A DNA stretch of 64,000 bases from LGRD01 sp031382215 (GCA_031382215.1 JANMYQ010000145.1:16176-80175); one strand, 5' to 3'; shown: positions 16,392 through 25,879, counted from the first letter of the stretch. The notes: generated from the letters alone by a model not told the origin. Numbers and translations: made by a program.

Positions 16392-17699
16392 TCAGCGTTT
16401 GCGTTTCGGCGCGGGGTGAATCCCGGTCACGGCCACGCTCGCCGTGCCGTCGGCCAGGCGCGCCTGCAGCGTGGCACCGAGCTCGAGCCCGGCCACACCG
16501 AGCACCGGCCTCCCGCTTGCATCGCTGAGCCAGGCATAACCGCGCGCCAGCACGTGTTGCGGGTCAAGTGCGGTCAGGCGCGCTTCGAGCGACACCAGGC
16601 GTTGGTTTCGCATCGACGTCGATACCGATGTCGCACGCACCAGTCGGTCTTGCAGATGGGCCGCGTGGCCACGGCGTTGCTCCACCGCGCGGCGCGTGGC
16701 GGCGAGCAGCCGGTGCGCCAGCATGTCGAGCCGCTGCGTTTGGCGACGCATCGCCTCGGCAGGCCGCGTCAGGCGCAAGGCCAAGGTGTCGAGCCGCTGC
16801 GCGCGGCCGTCGAGCAGGTCGTGCACGCGGCGTTGCAGCAGCGCCGCGATGGCGCCCAACGAGTTCATGCAGGCGTCCGTGGCGGGCGCAGCCAGTTCAG
16901 CCGCTGCGGTGGGCGTGGGCGCGCGCAGGTCAGCGGCAAAGTCGGCCAGCGTCACGTCGGTCTCGTGGCCCACGCCGCAGACCAGCGGCATCGGCATGGC
17001 GCGGATCGCACGCACCACGCGCTCGTCGTTGAAGGCCCACAGGTCCTCCAGCGAGCCACCGCCCCGGCACAGGATCAAGGTGTCGACCTCGTTGCGCCGT
17101 GCTGCCAGCGCCAGCGCCGCGCACAAGGCGGCGGGGGCTTCCGCCCCTTGCACGGCACTTGGATAGACAAGCACCTGCACGTGGGGTGAACGCCGCGCCA
17201 ACGTGGTCACCACGTCGCGCAAAGCCGCCGCACCGAGCGATGTGACCACGCCGATGCGGCGCGGGAACGCCGGCAACGGCCGCTTCAGCGCTGGGTCGAA
17301 AAGCCCTTCGGCCTCAAGCCGCGCCTTCAGCTTCAGGAACTGCTCATAGAGTGCACCGGTGCCGGCGCGCTGCATCGATTCGACCACCAGTTGCAGTTCG
17401 CCGCGCGCCTCGTACACGCCCAGGCGGCCACGCAGCTCGACAAGCTGGCCATCCTGGGGCATGAAGTCGAGCAGCGCGGCGGCACGACGGAACATCGCGC
17501 AGCGCAACAAGGCCGTGCCGCCGCTCGCGTCCTTCAGATTGAAGTAGCAGTGCCCGCTGGCGGCCCTGGAAAAGCCCGTCACCTCGCCTCGAACCGCGCA
17601 GGGACTGAAGCGCGCGGCCAATGCATCGGCCACCGCCTGCACCAGCGCGGCCACGCTCCAGACAAGCCGCGCCGCGCCGTTGCCCGGCGCCTCATTCAT
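16392..17699 (-). CDS. xseA: Exodeoxyribonuclease VII large subunit
   Basis: A 435-residue catalytic subunit of the exonuclease that degrades single-stranded DNA from both ends. An N-terminal OB domain (residues about 12-110: VRGEVTGFSRAASGHCYFNL) is followed by the nuclease domain (RIGVVTSLGAAALRDVVTTL; LILCRGGGSLEDLWAFNDE; VCGVGHETDVTLADFAADLR) and a coiled region. The start ATG at 17699 (MNEAPGNG) is preferred over 17750, whose extra residues look non-coding. The small subunit xseB is not adjacent, which is usual in this group. Confidence 0.93.
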   Translation of the reverse strand: MNEAPGNGAARLVWSVAALVQAVADALAARFSPCAVRGEVTGFSRAASGHCYFNLKDASGGTALLRCAMFRRAAALLDFMPQDGQLVELRGRLGVYEARGELQLVVESMQRAGTGALYEQFLKLKARLEAEGLFDPALKRPLPAFPRRIGVVTSLGAAALRDVVTTLARRSPHVQVLVYPSAVQGAEAPAALCAALALAARRNEVDTLILCRGGGSLEDLWAFNDERVVRAIRAMPMPLVCGVGHETDVTLADFAADLRAPTPTAAAELAAPATDACMNSLGAIAALLQRRVHDLLDGRAQRLDTLALRLTRPAEAMRRQTQRLDMLAHRLLAATRRAVEQRRGHAAHLQDRLVRATSVSTSMRNQRLVSLEARLTALDPQHVLARGYAWLSDASGRPVLGVAGLELGATLQARLADGTASVAVTGIHPAPKRKR

Positions 17700-18085
17700 C
17701 GGCAAACCCAGGCTCGGCGCGGAATGAACACTGCCGCACCGCACTGGCACTGGGCTGGCGCACGGCTTGACATTTCAGCGCCCCACTGATCGGTTTCAAC
17801 GACATTTCGACGAGCCATTTCCATGCTTAATCTTTGAGCAATCTGTCACGAGGCCAGCATTTTCGGGGCTCTGCGCGGACTGAAGTCCGGTTGCCCACAA
17901 AGTTGTCCACAGCAGCGGTGGATTGCTTGCGAACCCGAGTGTGATGACGGCGCGAGGTGCTTCCGAACTCACGAAAGTCGCTCCGCTTCGGGGCCGCCAC
18001 CGGGTCGGCTGCGTGCCAAGGGCAGGCCATAATCCACCGACCCGAAATCCAGCATCTCTCACTGAAATTCACTGAAGGGGCACGA
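17700..18085. other. Divergent intergenic region xseA / exbB
   Basis: 386 bp with no convincing gene. It should hold promoters for both flanking genes; CATAAT at 18028-18033 is a possible -10 for exbB. TTGCCCACA (17891) and TTGTCCACA (17903) resemble DnaA boxes in the same orientation. A TTG start with a GAAGGGG ribosome site lies at its right edge. Confidence 0.5.
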
Positions 18086-18724
18086 TTGTTTGCGATCATA
18101 CAAGCCGCCGGCTGGCCTATCTGGCCCTTGCTACTGTGCTCCATTGCGGCACTGGCCATCGTCTTCGAACGGCTTTCCAGCCTGCGCAAATCGCGCGTGT
18201 CACCGGGGCGCTTGCTTGACGAGGTGATGTCGGTCACGCGCGCCCACCTGCCTTCGGCTGACGTCGTCAACAAGCTGGCCGCCAACTCGATCCTCGGCTC
18301 GGTGCTGGCCGCTGGCGTGCGCGCGATGGTGGCCGAACCGCGCATCGATGAAAAGGGACTGCGCGACGCCTTCGAGTCCGCCGGCCGTGCGGCGGTGCAT
18401 CGCATGGAGCGCTACCTCAATGCCCTTGGCACCATCGCCTCGGCCGCGCCGCTGCTGGGCCTGCTGGGCACGGTCATCGGCATGATCGAGATCTTCGGCT
18501 CGCAGGCACCGACCGGCGGCAACAACCCGGCATTGTTGGCGCACGGCATCTCGATCGCGCTGTACAACACCGCGTTCGGGCTGATCATCGCAATCCCGTC
18601 GCTGATGCTCTACAAGTACTTCCGAGGTGTGGTCGATGCCTACACACTCGACATGGAACAGGCCGCTGACCGCATGGTGCCGCACCTGATGCGCTTCTCG
18701 GCGCTGCGAACGGCGGCGTCCTGA
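18086..18724 (+). CDS. exbB: MotA/TolQ/ExbB proton channel family protein
   Basis: A 212-residue inner-membrane protein that forms a proton-driven motor with ExbD to energise TonB. It begins (TTG as Met) FAIIQAAGWPIWPLLLCSIAAL, and the family core GTIASAAPLLGLLGTVIGMIEIF plus NTAFGLIIAIPSLMLYKYF are intact, giving three helices. The TTG at 18086 is chosen because GAAGGGG stands 6 bases upstream and the residues before it are not membrane-like; a longer frame from 17957 is less credible. It heads the exbB-exbD-lpxK-trm112-kdsB-adk run. Confidence 0.9.
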   Translation: MFAIIQAAGWPIWPLLLCSIAALAIVFERLSSLRKSRVSPGRLLDEVMSVTRAHLPSADVVNKLAANSILGSVLAAGVRAMVAEPRIDEKGLRDAFESAGRAAVHRMERYLNALGTIASAAPLLGLLGTVIGMIEIFGSQAPTGGNNPALLAHGISIALYNTAFGLIIAIPSLMLYKYFRGVVDAYTLDMEQAADRMVPHLMRFSALRTAAS

Positions 18725-18731
18725 GCTGATC

Positions 18732-19166
18732 ATGGCGATGCACTTCCGCAAGGCGCGGACCGAAGAACCCGAGATCAACCTGATCCCGTTCATCGACGTG
18801 CTGCTGGTGATCCTGATCTTCCTGATGCTGTCGACCACCTACTCGAAGTTCACCGAGTTGCAGATCACGCTGCCGGCGGCCGATGCCGAGAAGGCACGTG
18901 ACCGGCCGCGCGAGATCATCGTCGCCGTGGCCGCCGACGGCCGTTACGCCGTCAATCGCAAGCCGGTCGACGGCCGCAGCGTCGAGTTGCTGGCCAGCGA
19001 ACTGACGGCCGCTGCCGCGGGCTCGACCGAGATGGTCGTGATCGTCTCGGCCGATGCCACCGCCGCGCACCAGAGCGTGGTCAACGTGATGGACGCCGCG
19101 CGCCGCGCCGGCCTGGCGCGCCTGACCTTTGCGACCCAGTCACCGTCGGGCGGCGAGTCGCGCTGA
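18732..19166 (+). CDS. exbD: Biopolymer transporter ExbD
   Basis: A 144-residue protein with one N-terminal membrane helix carrying the essential aspartate (NLIPFIDVLLVILIFLMLSTTY) and a periplasmic domain (LQITLPAADAEKARDRPREI; MVVIVSADATAAHQSVVNVM). It is the partner of the ExbB encoded 7 bp upstream. The stop codon is inside a duplicated decamer (19161-19180). Confidence 0.93.
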   Translation: MAMHFRKARTEEPEINLIPFIDVLLVILIFLMLSTTYSKFTELQITLPAADAEKARDRPREIIVAVAADGRYAVNRKPVDGRSVELLASELTAAAAGSTEMVVIVSADATAAHQSVVNVMDAARRAGLARLTFATQSPSGGESR

Positions 19167-19180
19167 ACGACGCTGAACGG
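19161..19180 (+). repeat. Stop-anchored decamer duplication after exbD
   Basis: CGCTGAACGA and CGCTGAACGG are adjacent 10-bp units differing at the last base. The first contains the exbD stop; the second puts a TGA one frame away, just before the GTG start of lpxK. Confidence 0.8.
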
Positions 19181-19181
19181 C

Positions 19182-20249
19182 GTGGCCGAGTTTGCACGCG
19201 GCGGGTGGCAGGGCCTGCAGGCAGCGTGGTTGTCGCGCGGCCCGTTGGCCATTCTGTTGTTGCCGGCCGCGGCGTTGTACGGCCTGCTCTCTTCGGTGCG
19301 CAGCGCGCTTTACAGGGCGGGCCTGCTGCCCACGCAGCACCTGCCGGTGCCGGTGGTGGTGGTCGGCAACCTTGTCGCCGGTGGAGCCGGCAAGACACCC
19401 ACGGTGATCGCGCTCGTCGGCCTGCTGCGTCGGCGCGGATTCACGCCGGGCGTCATCTCGCGCGGTTACGGCGGCAACGAAAGCGCCCTGGTGGATGTGC
19501 AACCCGACACCCCCGCCGCCCGCTGCGGTGACGAGCCGCTGCTGCTGCGGCTGCGCACCGGTGTGCCGGTGCTGGTCGGGCGTGACCGTGTTGCGGCCGG
19601 TCACGCGCTGCTGCAGGCGCACCCGGCCGTGGACGTGATCGTCAGCGACGACGGCTTGCAGCACCGGCGCCTGGGCCGGGAGGTGCAGGTGCTGGTCTTC
19701 GACGAGCGCGGCGCGGGCAACGGCTGGTGGCTGCCCGCCGGCCCATTGCGCGAGCTGCTGCCACGCAGCGTGCCGGCGAACACGCTGGTGCTGTACAACG
19801 CCGCCGCAGCGACGACGGCGCTGCCCGGGCACGTCGCAACCCGTTCTCTGTCGGGCGTGGTGAGCCTGGCAGACTGGTGGGCGGGCCACCCACCGAGTGG
19901 CGCGACATTGACCGCGCTGCAGGGCCGCCGCATCGTCGCGGCCGCGGGCACCGCGCGGCCCGAGCGCTTTTTCGACATGCTGCGTGCGAGTGGCCTGGAC
20001 ATCGACCCGCTGGCCTTGCCCGACCACCACGACTATCACGAGCTGCCGTGGCCCGCCGGCACGGCCGACGTGGTGCTGACCGAGAAGGACGCGGTCAAGC
20101 TCAACCCGGCCCGCGTCGGGCGCACGAACGTGTGGGTCGCGGCGCTAGACTTCGGCACGGGCGAAACCTTCGAGCTCGCCCTGGCGGCGCTGCTGCCCAC
20201 CCCTCCCGATCGTCGACCCGAGAACGCCCATGGAAGTCCGACTGCTTGA
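19182..20249 (+). CDS. lpxK: Tetraacyldisaccharide 4'-kinase
   Basis: A 355-residue inner-membrane-associated kinase that phosphorylates the 4' position of the lipid A precursor. An N-terminal hydrophobic helix (GPLAILLLPAAALYGLL) precedes the P-loop GNLVAGGAGKTPT; SRGYGG and SDDGLQHRRLGREVQVLVFD are family signatures. The start is GTG 19182, 15 bp after the exbD stop and directly after the decamer repeat. The gene overlaps trm112 by 20 bp. Presence shows a lipid A-containing outer membrane. Confidence 0.95.
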   Translation: MAEFARGGWQGLQAAWLSRGPLAILLLPAAALYGLLSSVRSALYRAGLLPTQHLPVPVVVVGNLVAGGAGKTPTVIALVGLLRRRGFTPGVISRGYGGNESALVDVQPDTPAARCGDEPLLLRLRTGVPVLVGRDRVAAGHALLQAHPAVDVIVSDDGLQHRRLGREVQVLVFDERGAGNGWWLPAGPLRELLPRSVPANTLVLYNAAAATTALPGHVATRSLSGVVSLADWWAGHPPSGATLTALQGRRIVAAAGTARPERFFDMLRASGLDIDPLALPDHHDYHELPWPAGTADVVLTEKDAVKLNPARVGRTNVWVAALDFGTGETFELALAALLPTPPDRRPENAHGSPTA

Positions 20250-20415
20250 ACTCCTGGTGTGCCCCTTGTGCAAGGGCCGCCTCGAACACCTGCGGCCGCC
20301 GCAGCACGAAACGCAGGAACTGGTGTGCAACGCAGACCGGCTGGCCTTTCCGGTGCGCGACGGCATTCCGGTGATGTTGGAGAGCGAAGCGCGCGTGCTC
20401 GACCCTGCCGCATGA
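20230..20415 (+). CDS. Trm112 family zinc-ribbon protein
   Basis: A 61-residue protein, MEVRLLELLVCPLCKGRLEHL..., ending with the conserved FPVRDGIPVMLESEAR. The cysteines CPLC and a later VC fit a small zinc ribbon. Eukaryotic Trm112 activates methyltransferases; bacterial members sit between lpxK and kdsB as here, and their role is not settled. The start lies within the 3' end of lpxK. Confidence 0.92.
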   Translation: MEVRLLELLVCPLCKGRLEHLRPPQHETQELVCNADRLAFPVRDGIPVMLESEARVLDPAA

Positions 20416-20428
20416 CGGGCAAGCCGCA

Positions 20429-21181
20429 ATGAGCTTCACGGTGTTGATCCCGGCCCGCCTCGCATCGACGCGCTTGCCGGGCAAGCCGCTGGCCGACATT
20501 GCCGGCGTGCCGATGATCGTGCGCGTAGCGCAGCGCGCGGCCCTGTCCGGCGCGCACTCGGTGGTGGTGGCGGCCGACGACGCTTCGATCGTCGATGCCT
20601 GTGTCGCACACCGGGTCCGCGCGGTACTCACGCGCACCGATCACGCCACTGGCAGTGACCGGCTGGCTGAGGCCTGCGAACAGCTAGGCCTGGACGGCAA
20701 CGATGTGGTCGTCAACGTGCAAGGCGACGAGCCGCTGATCGACGCCGGCATGATCGACGCGTGTGCCGCGCTGCTGGTTGCGCACCCCGACTGCGTGATG
20801 GGCACGGCCGCGCACGCACTCGATTCGGCGGCCGACCTGGACAACCCCAACGTCGTGAAGGTGGTGCTCGATGCTGCCGGCCGGGCGCTGTACTTTTCGC
20901 GCGCGCCCATTCCGTGGTGGCGCGACGGCCGCGCCTCGGGCCTGCAGCAACTGCCTGCCGATCCGCCGTTGCGGCACATGGGCCTGTACTCGTACCAGGC
21001 CGGCTTCCTGCGCCGCTTTCCGAGCTTGCCGGTCAGCCCGCTGGAGCTGCTCGAGTCTCTCGAGCAGCTGCGCGTGTTGTGGCACGGCGAGCGCATCGCG
21101 GTGCACGTCAGCGATTCGCGTCCGGGGCCCGGCGTCGACACGCCTGAAGACCTGGCCCGCGTGCGCGCACTGTTTGCCTGA
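20429..21181 (+). CDS. kdsB: 3-deoxy-manno-octulosonate cytidylyltransferase
   Basis: A 250-residue cytoplasmic enzyme forming CMP-Kdo from CTP and Kdo for the lipopolysaccharide core. Signatures: FTVLIPARLASTRLPGKPLADI, TDHATGSDRLAEA, VVNVQGDEPLI and FSRAPIPW. It works downstream of the lipid A kinase encoded two genes earlier. Its TGA lies in the first of three 14-bp repeats. Confidence 0.95.
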   Translation: MSFTVLIPARLASTRLPGKPLADIAGVPMIVRVAQRAALSGAHSVVVAADDASIVDACVAHRVRAVLTRTDHATGSDRLAEACEQLGLDGNDVVVNVQGDEPLIDAGMIDACAALLVAHPDCVMGTAAHALDSAADLDNPNVVKVVLDAAGRALYFSRAPIPWWRDGRASGLQQLPADPPLRHMGLYSYQAGFLRRFPSLPVSPLELLESLEQLRVLWHGERIAVHVSDSRPGPGVDTPEDLARVRALFA

Positions 21182-21224
21182 GCGGGCTTTCCTGAGCGGG
21201 CTTTCCCGAGCGGGGTTTCTTGAG
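21177..21224 (+). repeat. Stop-anchored 14-bp tandem array after kdsB
   Basis: The unit CCTGAGCGGGCTTT occurs twice perfectly (21177-21190, 21191-21204), then as CCCGAGCGGGGTTT (21205-21218), then as a partial CTTGAG. The first unit contains the kdsB stop. The 14-bp period puts the second TGA in another frame. Confidence 0.9.
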
Positions 21225-21335
21225 GCGCGGCGTCAGTCGGGCGCAGGGAATCGCATGCTATTCTCGATGCGAAGAGCGAACCTGTGGCCGCGGGCTGCAA
21301 CACCTCGCCGACCCTTCCATTGATCGAGGAGACCC

Positions 21336-21989
21336 ATGAGACTCATCCTGTTGGGCCCGCCCGGCGCCGGCAAAGGAACCCAGGCGGCGTTCATCTGCCG
21401 CAAGTTCGGTATCCCGCAAATCTCCACTGGCGACATGCTGCGCGCCGCGGTGAAGGCCGGCACGCGGCTGGGGCTCGAAGCCAAGAAAGTGATGGACGCT
21501 GGCGCGCTGGTGGGCGACGACATCATCATCGGCCTGGTCAAGGAACGCATCACACAGCCCGACTGCGCCAACGGCTTTCTGTTCGACGGTTTCCCGCGCA
21601 CCATTCCGCAGGCCGATGCGATGAAGGCCGCCGGCGTGAAGCTCGACGTGGTGCTCGAGATCGACGTGCCTGATGCCTCGATCGTCGAGCGCATGAGCGG
21701 CCGGCGCGTGCACCAGCCTTCGGGCCGCACCTACCACGTCAAGTTCAACCCACCCAAGCTGGCCGGCAAGGACGACGTGACCGGTGAAGACCTGATCCAG
21801 CGAGTCGACGACCTGGAAGACACGGTGCGCAAGCGGCTTGAGGTTTATCACAGCCAGACGCGCCCGCTGGTCGAGTACTACTCGAACTGGAGCAAGACGG
21901 GTTCGCCCGAAGCACCGAAGTACCGCGCCATCAGTGGCACCGGCACGGTGGACGAGATCACGGCGCGCGCGTTGGCGGCGCTGAACTGA
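21336..21989 (+). CDS. adk: Adenylate kinase
   Basis: A 217-residue long-form enzyme interconverting ATP + AMP and 2 ADP. The P-loop LLGPPGAGKGTQA, FDGFPRTIPQA, the LID region (VHQPSGRTYHVKFNPP, without zinc cysteines) and RRVH/RVDD arginines are present. It lies 154 bp after kdsB; a TATTCT element at 21259 could be a -10. It is essential for nucleotide balance. Confidence 0.97.
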   Translation: MRLILLGPPGAGKGTQAAFICRKFGIPQISTGDMLRAAVKAGTRLGLEAKKVMDAGALVGDDIIIGLVKERITQPDCANGFLFDGFPRTIPQADAMKAAGVKLDVVLEIDVPDASIVERMSGRRVHQPSGRTYHVKFNPPKLAGKDDVTGEDLIQRVDDLEDTVRKRLEVYHSQTRPLVEYYSNWSKTGSPEAPKYRAISGTGTVDEITARALAALN

Positions 21990-22014
21990 TCGAAGCGAAG
22001 AGAGGCGGAGCACC

Positions 22015-22785
22015 ATGGACATCGCAGGCAAGGTCTTCATCGTCACCGGTGGCGCGTCGGGCCTGGGCGAAGGCACGGCGCGCATGCTGGCCGCGCACGG
22101 CGGCAAGGTCGTCATCGCAGACTTGCAGGCCGACAAGGGCCAGGCGCTGGCCGATGAACTCGGTGGCGCCTCGGTGGCCCAGTTCGTGAGGTGCGACGTG
22201 AGCCAGGAGGCCGACGGCCAGGCTGCCGTCGCCAAGGCGGTGAGCCTGGGCAAGCTGATGGGATTGGTGAACTGTGCCGGCATTGCGCCGGCCGCCAAGA
22301 CCGTCGGCAAGGACGGCGCGCACGCGTTGCACACCTTCGCGAAGGTCATCACCGTCAACCTGATCGGAAGCTTCAACATGATCCGTCTGGCCGCCGAGGC
22401 GATGAGCAAGAACACCCCCGAGCACACCGGCGAACGCGGCGTTCTGATCTCCACCGCCAGCGTGGCCGCCTACGACGGGCAGATCGGCCAGGCCGCGTAT
22501 TCGGCGTCGAAGGGTGGTGTGGTGGGCATGACCCTGCCGATCGCGCGCGACCTGGCGCGCAACGGCATTCGCAACATGACGATCGCACCCGGCATCTTCG
22601 GCACGCCAATGCTGTTCACGATGCCGCAGGAAGTGCAAGACGCGCTGGCCGCCAGCGTGCCCTTCCCGAGCCGCCTGGGCACGCCGGCCGACTATGCCAA
22701 GCTGGTGCACCAGATCGTCACAAACGAGATGTTGAACGGCGAGGTGATCCGCCTGGACGGCGCGATCCGGCTCGCGCCCAAGTAG
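22015..22785 (+). CDS. SDR family dehydrogenase (HSD17B10 / 3-hydroxyacyl-CoA type)
   Basis: A 256-residue short-chain dehydrogenase: NAD site VTGGASGLGEGTARML with Asp (VIADLQ) indicating NAD(H) preference, NCAGIAP, and the catalytic set in LISTASVAAYDGQIGQAAYSASKGG. The C-terminal pattern IAPGIFGTPMLFTMP and NGEVIRLDGAIRLAPK resembles type II 3-hydroxyacyl-CoA dehydrogenases, so oxidation of short or branched 3-hydroxyacyl-CoA is likely but unproven. It follows adk by 25 bp and converges on the TPR gene. Confidence 0.88.
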   Translation: MDIAGKVFIVTGGASGLGEGTARMLAAHGGKVVIADLQADKGQALADELGGASVAQFVRCDVSQEADGQAAVAKAVSLGKLMGLVNCAGIAPAAKTVGKDGAHALHTFAKVITVNLIGSFNMIRLAAEAMSKNTPEHTGERGVLISTASVAAYDGQIGQAAYSASKGGVVGMTLPIARDLARNGIRNMTIAPGIFGTPMLFTMPQEVQDALAASVPFPSRLGTPADYAKLVHQIVTNEMLNGEVIRLDGAIRLAPK

Positions 22786-22796
22786 AACGGGCGAGC

Positions 22797-22819
22797 GCGC
22801 AAGCCGTTCGGGCTTGCGC
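22797..22819. terminator. Perfect hairpin between convergent genes
   Basis: GCGCAAGCC, loop GTTCG, GGCTTGCGC: a perfect 9-bp stem between the SDR gene (plus) and the TPR gene (minus). There is no U-tract, so termination is inferred only from position. Confidence 0.45.
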
Positions 22820-22827
22820 TGGGATCG

Positions 22828-24045
22828 TCAGGACTTGCGGCGGGCGTACAGCGCCCACAGCCGCGCCAGGTCGGCTGTACCGTCGGCGCCGCCGACAGTC
22901 TTCAGCGTTGCTTGGGCCTTGGCGGCATCGCCTGCCGTCAGCTGCGCAATGGCCAGGTGCAGCTTGGCGTCTTCCGGCCGCTTCATGCCGCCCTTGGTGA
23001 TGCCCTGCTGCATCATCGCCAGGCCCTTGGGTGCCTGGCCGTCGAACACCAGATTGAAGCCGGCATTGGCCAAGGCCGAGCCGTCCTTGTCGGCCGCGGC
23101 CTGCTTCTCGTTATCAGTGCGGGCCTTCTTCTCTTCGTCGATCTTCTTGTTCACCAGATCACGCAGGCGCTTGTGGCGTTCTGCCTCGGCACCCGTGCCG
23201 AGCACGTTGGCCGCAAAGCCTTTGTCGACAACCTGCCTGGCTTCGGCGGGCAGTTCGGCCTGAAGGGCGAGCTGGGCCATTTCCATGTAGTCGCTCGCGG
23301 CCGACATGCTGCCAGTGGCCAGGCTCAAACGATAAGCATCGAGCGCCAGGCGGTCACTGAAGTTGGGCTTGCGCTGCATGCGGCTCAGCAGGTCGACCCA
23401 GTACTCCTTCTTGGGGTAGTAGGTGACGAGCTTTTCAACCGCGTAAACGTAGGTGTTGTTGTCCTTCTGCTGGAGCGCGGCATTGAGCAGCAACTTCAAG
23501 CGGTCTTCGGCCGGCGGCGTGCCGCTCTTCTCTGCGGCCTGCACTTCGGCGGTGAGCTCCTTGGCGGCACCCGCGAAGTCGCCGCTGAGGTACTGGCTCT
23601 GAATCAGCAAGGTGCGGATCGAGCCGCTGGTGCCGCCTTCCTTGAAGTAGCGCTGGCTCCACTGCATGGCGCGGGCGTAGTCCTTGGCCCGGTAGTAACC
23701 ACCGGCAATCGACTCGGCCATGCGCGCCTTGTCGGCCGCGCTGACCTTGCCGGAGGTGCTCAGGGCCTCGAATGACTTCGCTGCCGTGTCCAGGTCACCG
23801 GCGCCGGATGCGGCCGCGATGCGCATGCGCTCGACCAGGTAACTCTCGTTGGCCGTCTTGCCGCCCACCGCATCGGCATCGCGCACCTTGGCGAGCGCTT
23901 CCTTGTATTTCCCACCCTTGATCAGTTCGCCTGCGGCCTGCAGGGACTTGCCGATTTCAGGCCGCACGGACTCTTGCGCATGCGCGACAAAAATTGCGCC
24001 AGCAGCCGCGCAAGCCACAACCAGCTTGAGGAGACGTTGTTTCAT
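22828..24045 (-). CDS. Periplasmic TPR-like protein of the TonB cluster
   Basis: A 405-residue protein with signal peptide (MKQRLLKLVVACAAAGAIFVAHAQ) and helical repeats throughout (AGGYYRAKDYARAMQWSQRYF; LLIQSQYLSGDFAGAAKELTAE; LHLAIAQLTAGDAAKAQATL), consistent with TPR-type scaffolding. It begins just after the second exbD and is the last gene of receptor-tonB-exbB-exbD-exbD. In Vibrio TonB2 systems a TPR protein (TtpC) is required for energy transfer; a comparable role is plausible, but TtpC is membrane anchored and I see no homology proof. Confidence 0.75.
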   Translation of the reverse strand: MKQRLLKLVVACAAAGAIFVAHAQESVRPEIGKSLQAAGELIKGGKYKEALAKVRDADAVGGKTANESYLVERMRIAAASGAGDLDTAAKSFEALSTSGKVSAADKARMAESIAGGYYRAKDYARAMQWSQRYFKEGGTSGSIRTLLIQSQYLSGDFAGAAKELTAEVQAAEKSGTPPAEDRLKLLLNAALQQKDNNTYVYAVEKLVTYYPKKEYWVDLLSRMQRKPNFSDRLALDAYRLSLATGSMSAASDYMEMAQLALQAELPAEARQVVDKGFAANVLGTGAEAERHKRLRDLVNKKIDEEKKARTDNEKQAAADKDGSALANAGFNLVFDGQAPKGLAMMQQGITKGGMKRPEDAKLHLAIAQLTAGDAAKAQATLKTVGGADGTADLARLWALYARRKS

Positions 24046-24046
24046 G

Positions 24047-24478
24047 TCACTTCACAAATTGCTCGTTGCCGATCATGCCGAGCTTCGTCACACCGAGTCG
24101 CTGCGCAGAGGCCAGCACCATCGCCACCGATTTGTACTCGACCAGCTTGTTCGGCCGGATGTGCACCTCCGGTTGGTCAGGCTCGGCGGCGGCCTTGCTC
24201 AAGCGTGCTTCGAGCGTGGCGCGGTCGGCCAGCACCTCGCCGTTCCACAGCACCGTGCCATCGAAGTCGATGTCGATCGTGACCACCACCGGCTCCTTGG
24301 TGGCCGGTGGCGGCAGGCCGGCCGGCATGTTCAGGTTGACGGTGTGGAGCTGAATCGGAATCGTGATGATGAGCATGATGATCAGCACCAGCATCACGTC
24401 GATCAGCGGCGTGGTGTTGATCTCCATCATCACTTCGGGTTCGCCCGAGCCGGAGCCCGAGCCGATGTTCATGGCCAT
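24047..24478 (-). CDS. exbD: ExbD-type biopolymer transporter (second paralogue)
   Basis: 143 residues, MAMNIGSGSGSGEPEVMMEINTTPL..., with a single helix holding the key Asp (TTPLIDVMLVLIIMLIITIP) and a periplasmic domain (VVVTIDIDFDGTVLWNGEV). It starts 4 bp after the preceding exbD and the two share layout, so a duplication is likely. Divergent pairs of ExbD in one operon may form mixed dimers in the ExbB pentamer; that is inference. Confidence 0.92.
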   Translation of the reverse strand: MAMNIGSGSGSGEPEVMMEINTTPLIDVMLVLIIMLIITIPIQLHTVNLNMPAGLPPPATKEPVVVTIDIDFDGTVLWNGEVLADRATLEARLSKAAAEPDQPEVHIRPNKLVEYKSVAMVLASAQRLGVTKLGMIGNEQFVK

Positions 24479-24482
24479 GGCA

Positions 24483-24908
24483 TCAACCTTTCGGAGGCGG
24501 TTCGGTGACGAAGCTGATCTTGGCGATGGCCGCGCGTTGGCACGCAAACACCACCCGGCCGATCGATTCGTAGCGGCTCTTCTCGTCGCCGCGGATGTGG
24601 ATCTCGGGCTGCGGGTTCAGCACCACAACCTTCTTCAGGCGCTGGAACAGCGCTTCGTTATCGGCCACGGCCTGACCGTTCCAGAACACGTCGCCGTCCT
24701 TGTTGACCGAGACCTCGATGTTCTCGGGCTTGGTCTGGCGCGCGATGTTGGTTTCCTTGGGCAGGCTCATCGCGACGGTTTGCGTGACCACCGGAATCGT
24801 GATCAGGAAAATGATCAGCAGCACCAGCATCACGTCGACCAGCGGCGTGGTGTTGATGGTGGAGACGACTTCGTCCTCGTCGCTGCTCGAACCGATGCTC
24901 ATCGCCAT
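24483..24908 (-). CDS. exbD: ExbD-type biopolymer transporter (first paralogue)
   Basis: 141 residues, MAMSIGSSSDEDEVVSTINTTPL..., helix TTPLVDVMLVLLIIFLITIPVV with the proton-relay Asp, periplasmic domain ENIEVSVNKDGDVFWNGQAV and KISFVTEPPPKG at the end. It lies between exbB and the second exbD with short gaps. It is clearly related to the next gene, but the acidic N-terminal segment (SSDEDE) differs from the Gly/Ser tail of the paralogue. Confidence 0.92.
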   Translation of the reverse strand: MAMSIGSSSDEDEVVSTINTTPLVDVMLVLLIIFLITIPVVTQTVAMSLPKETNIARQTKPENIEVSVNKDGDVFWNGQAVADNEALFQRLKKVVVLNPQPEIHIRGDEKSRYESIGRVVFACQRAAIAKISFVTEPPPKG

Positions 24909-24935
24909 GGCAGTCTCCTTTTTAGGCGCCGTTGT

Positions 24936-25787
<852 letters not shown>

Positions 25788-25879
25788 GGAAAAGGTCTCC
25801 TGCAGGTATCGAAGGTCAAGAAAGGGTGCCAGTGCGTTGCGCGGAGCCTCGTGGGCGCGAGCGCAAAGTGACAAGGCCT

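Noticed and set aside
17891..17911. Chromosomal origin suggested by DnaA-like boxes
   Set aside because: Only two imperfect boxes, no AT-rich stretch, and no dnaA, dnaN or parAB genes nearby.
18720..18729. CTGAG/CTGAT after the exbB stop as another stop-anchored repeat
   Set aside because: A 5-bp imperfect duplication is expected by chance in a sequence this long.
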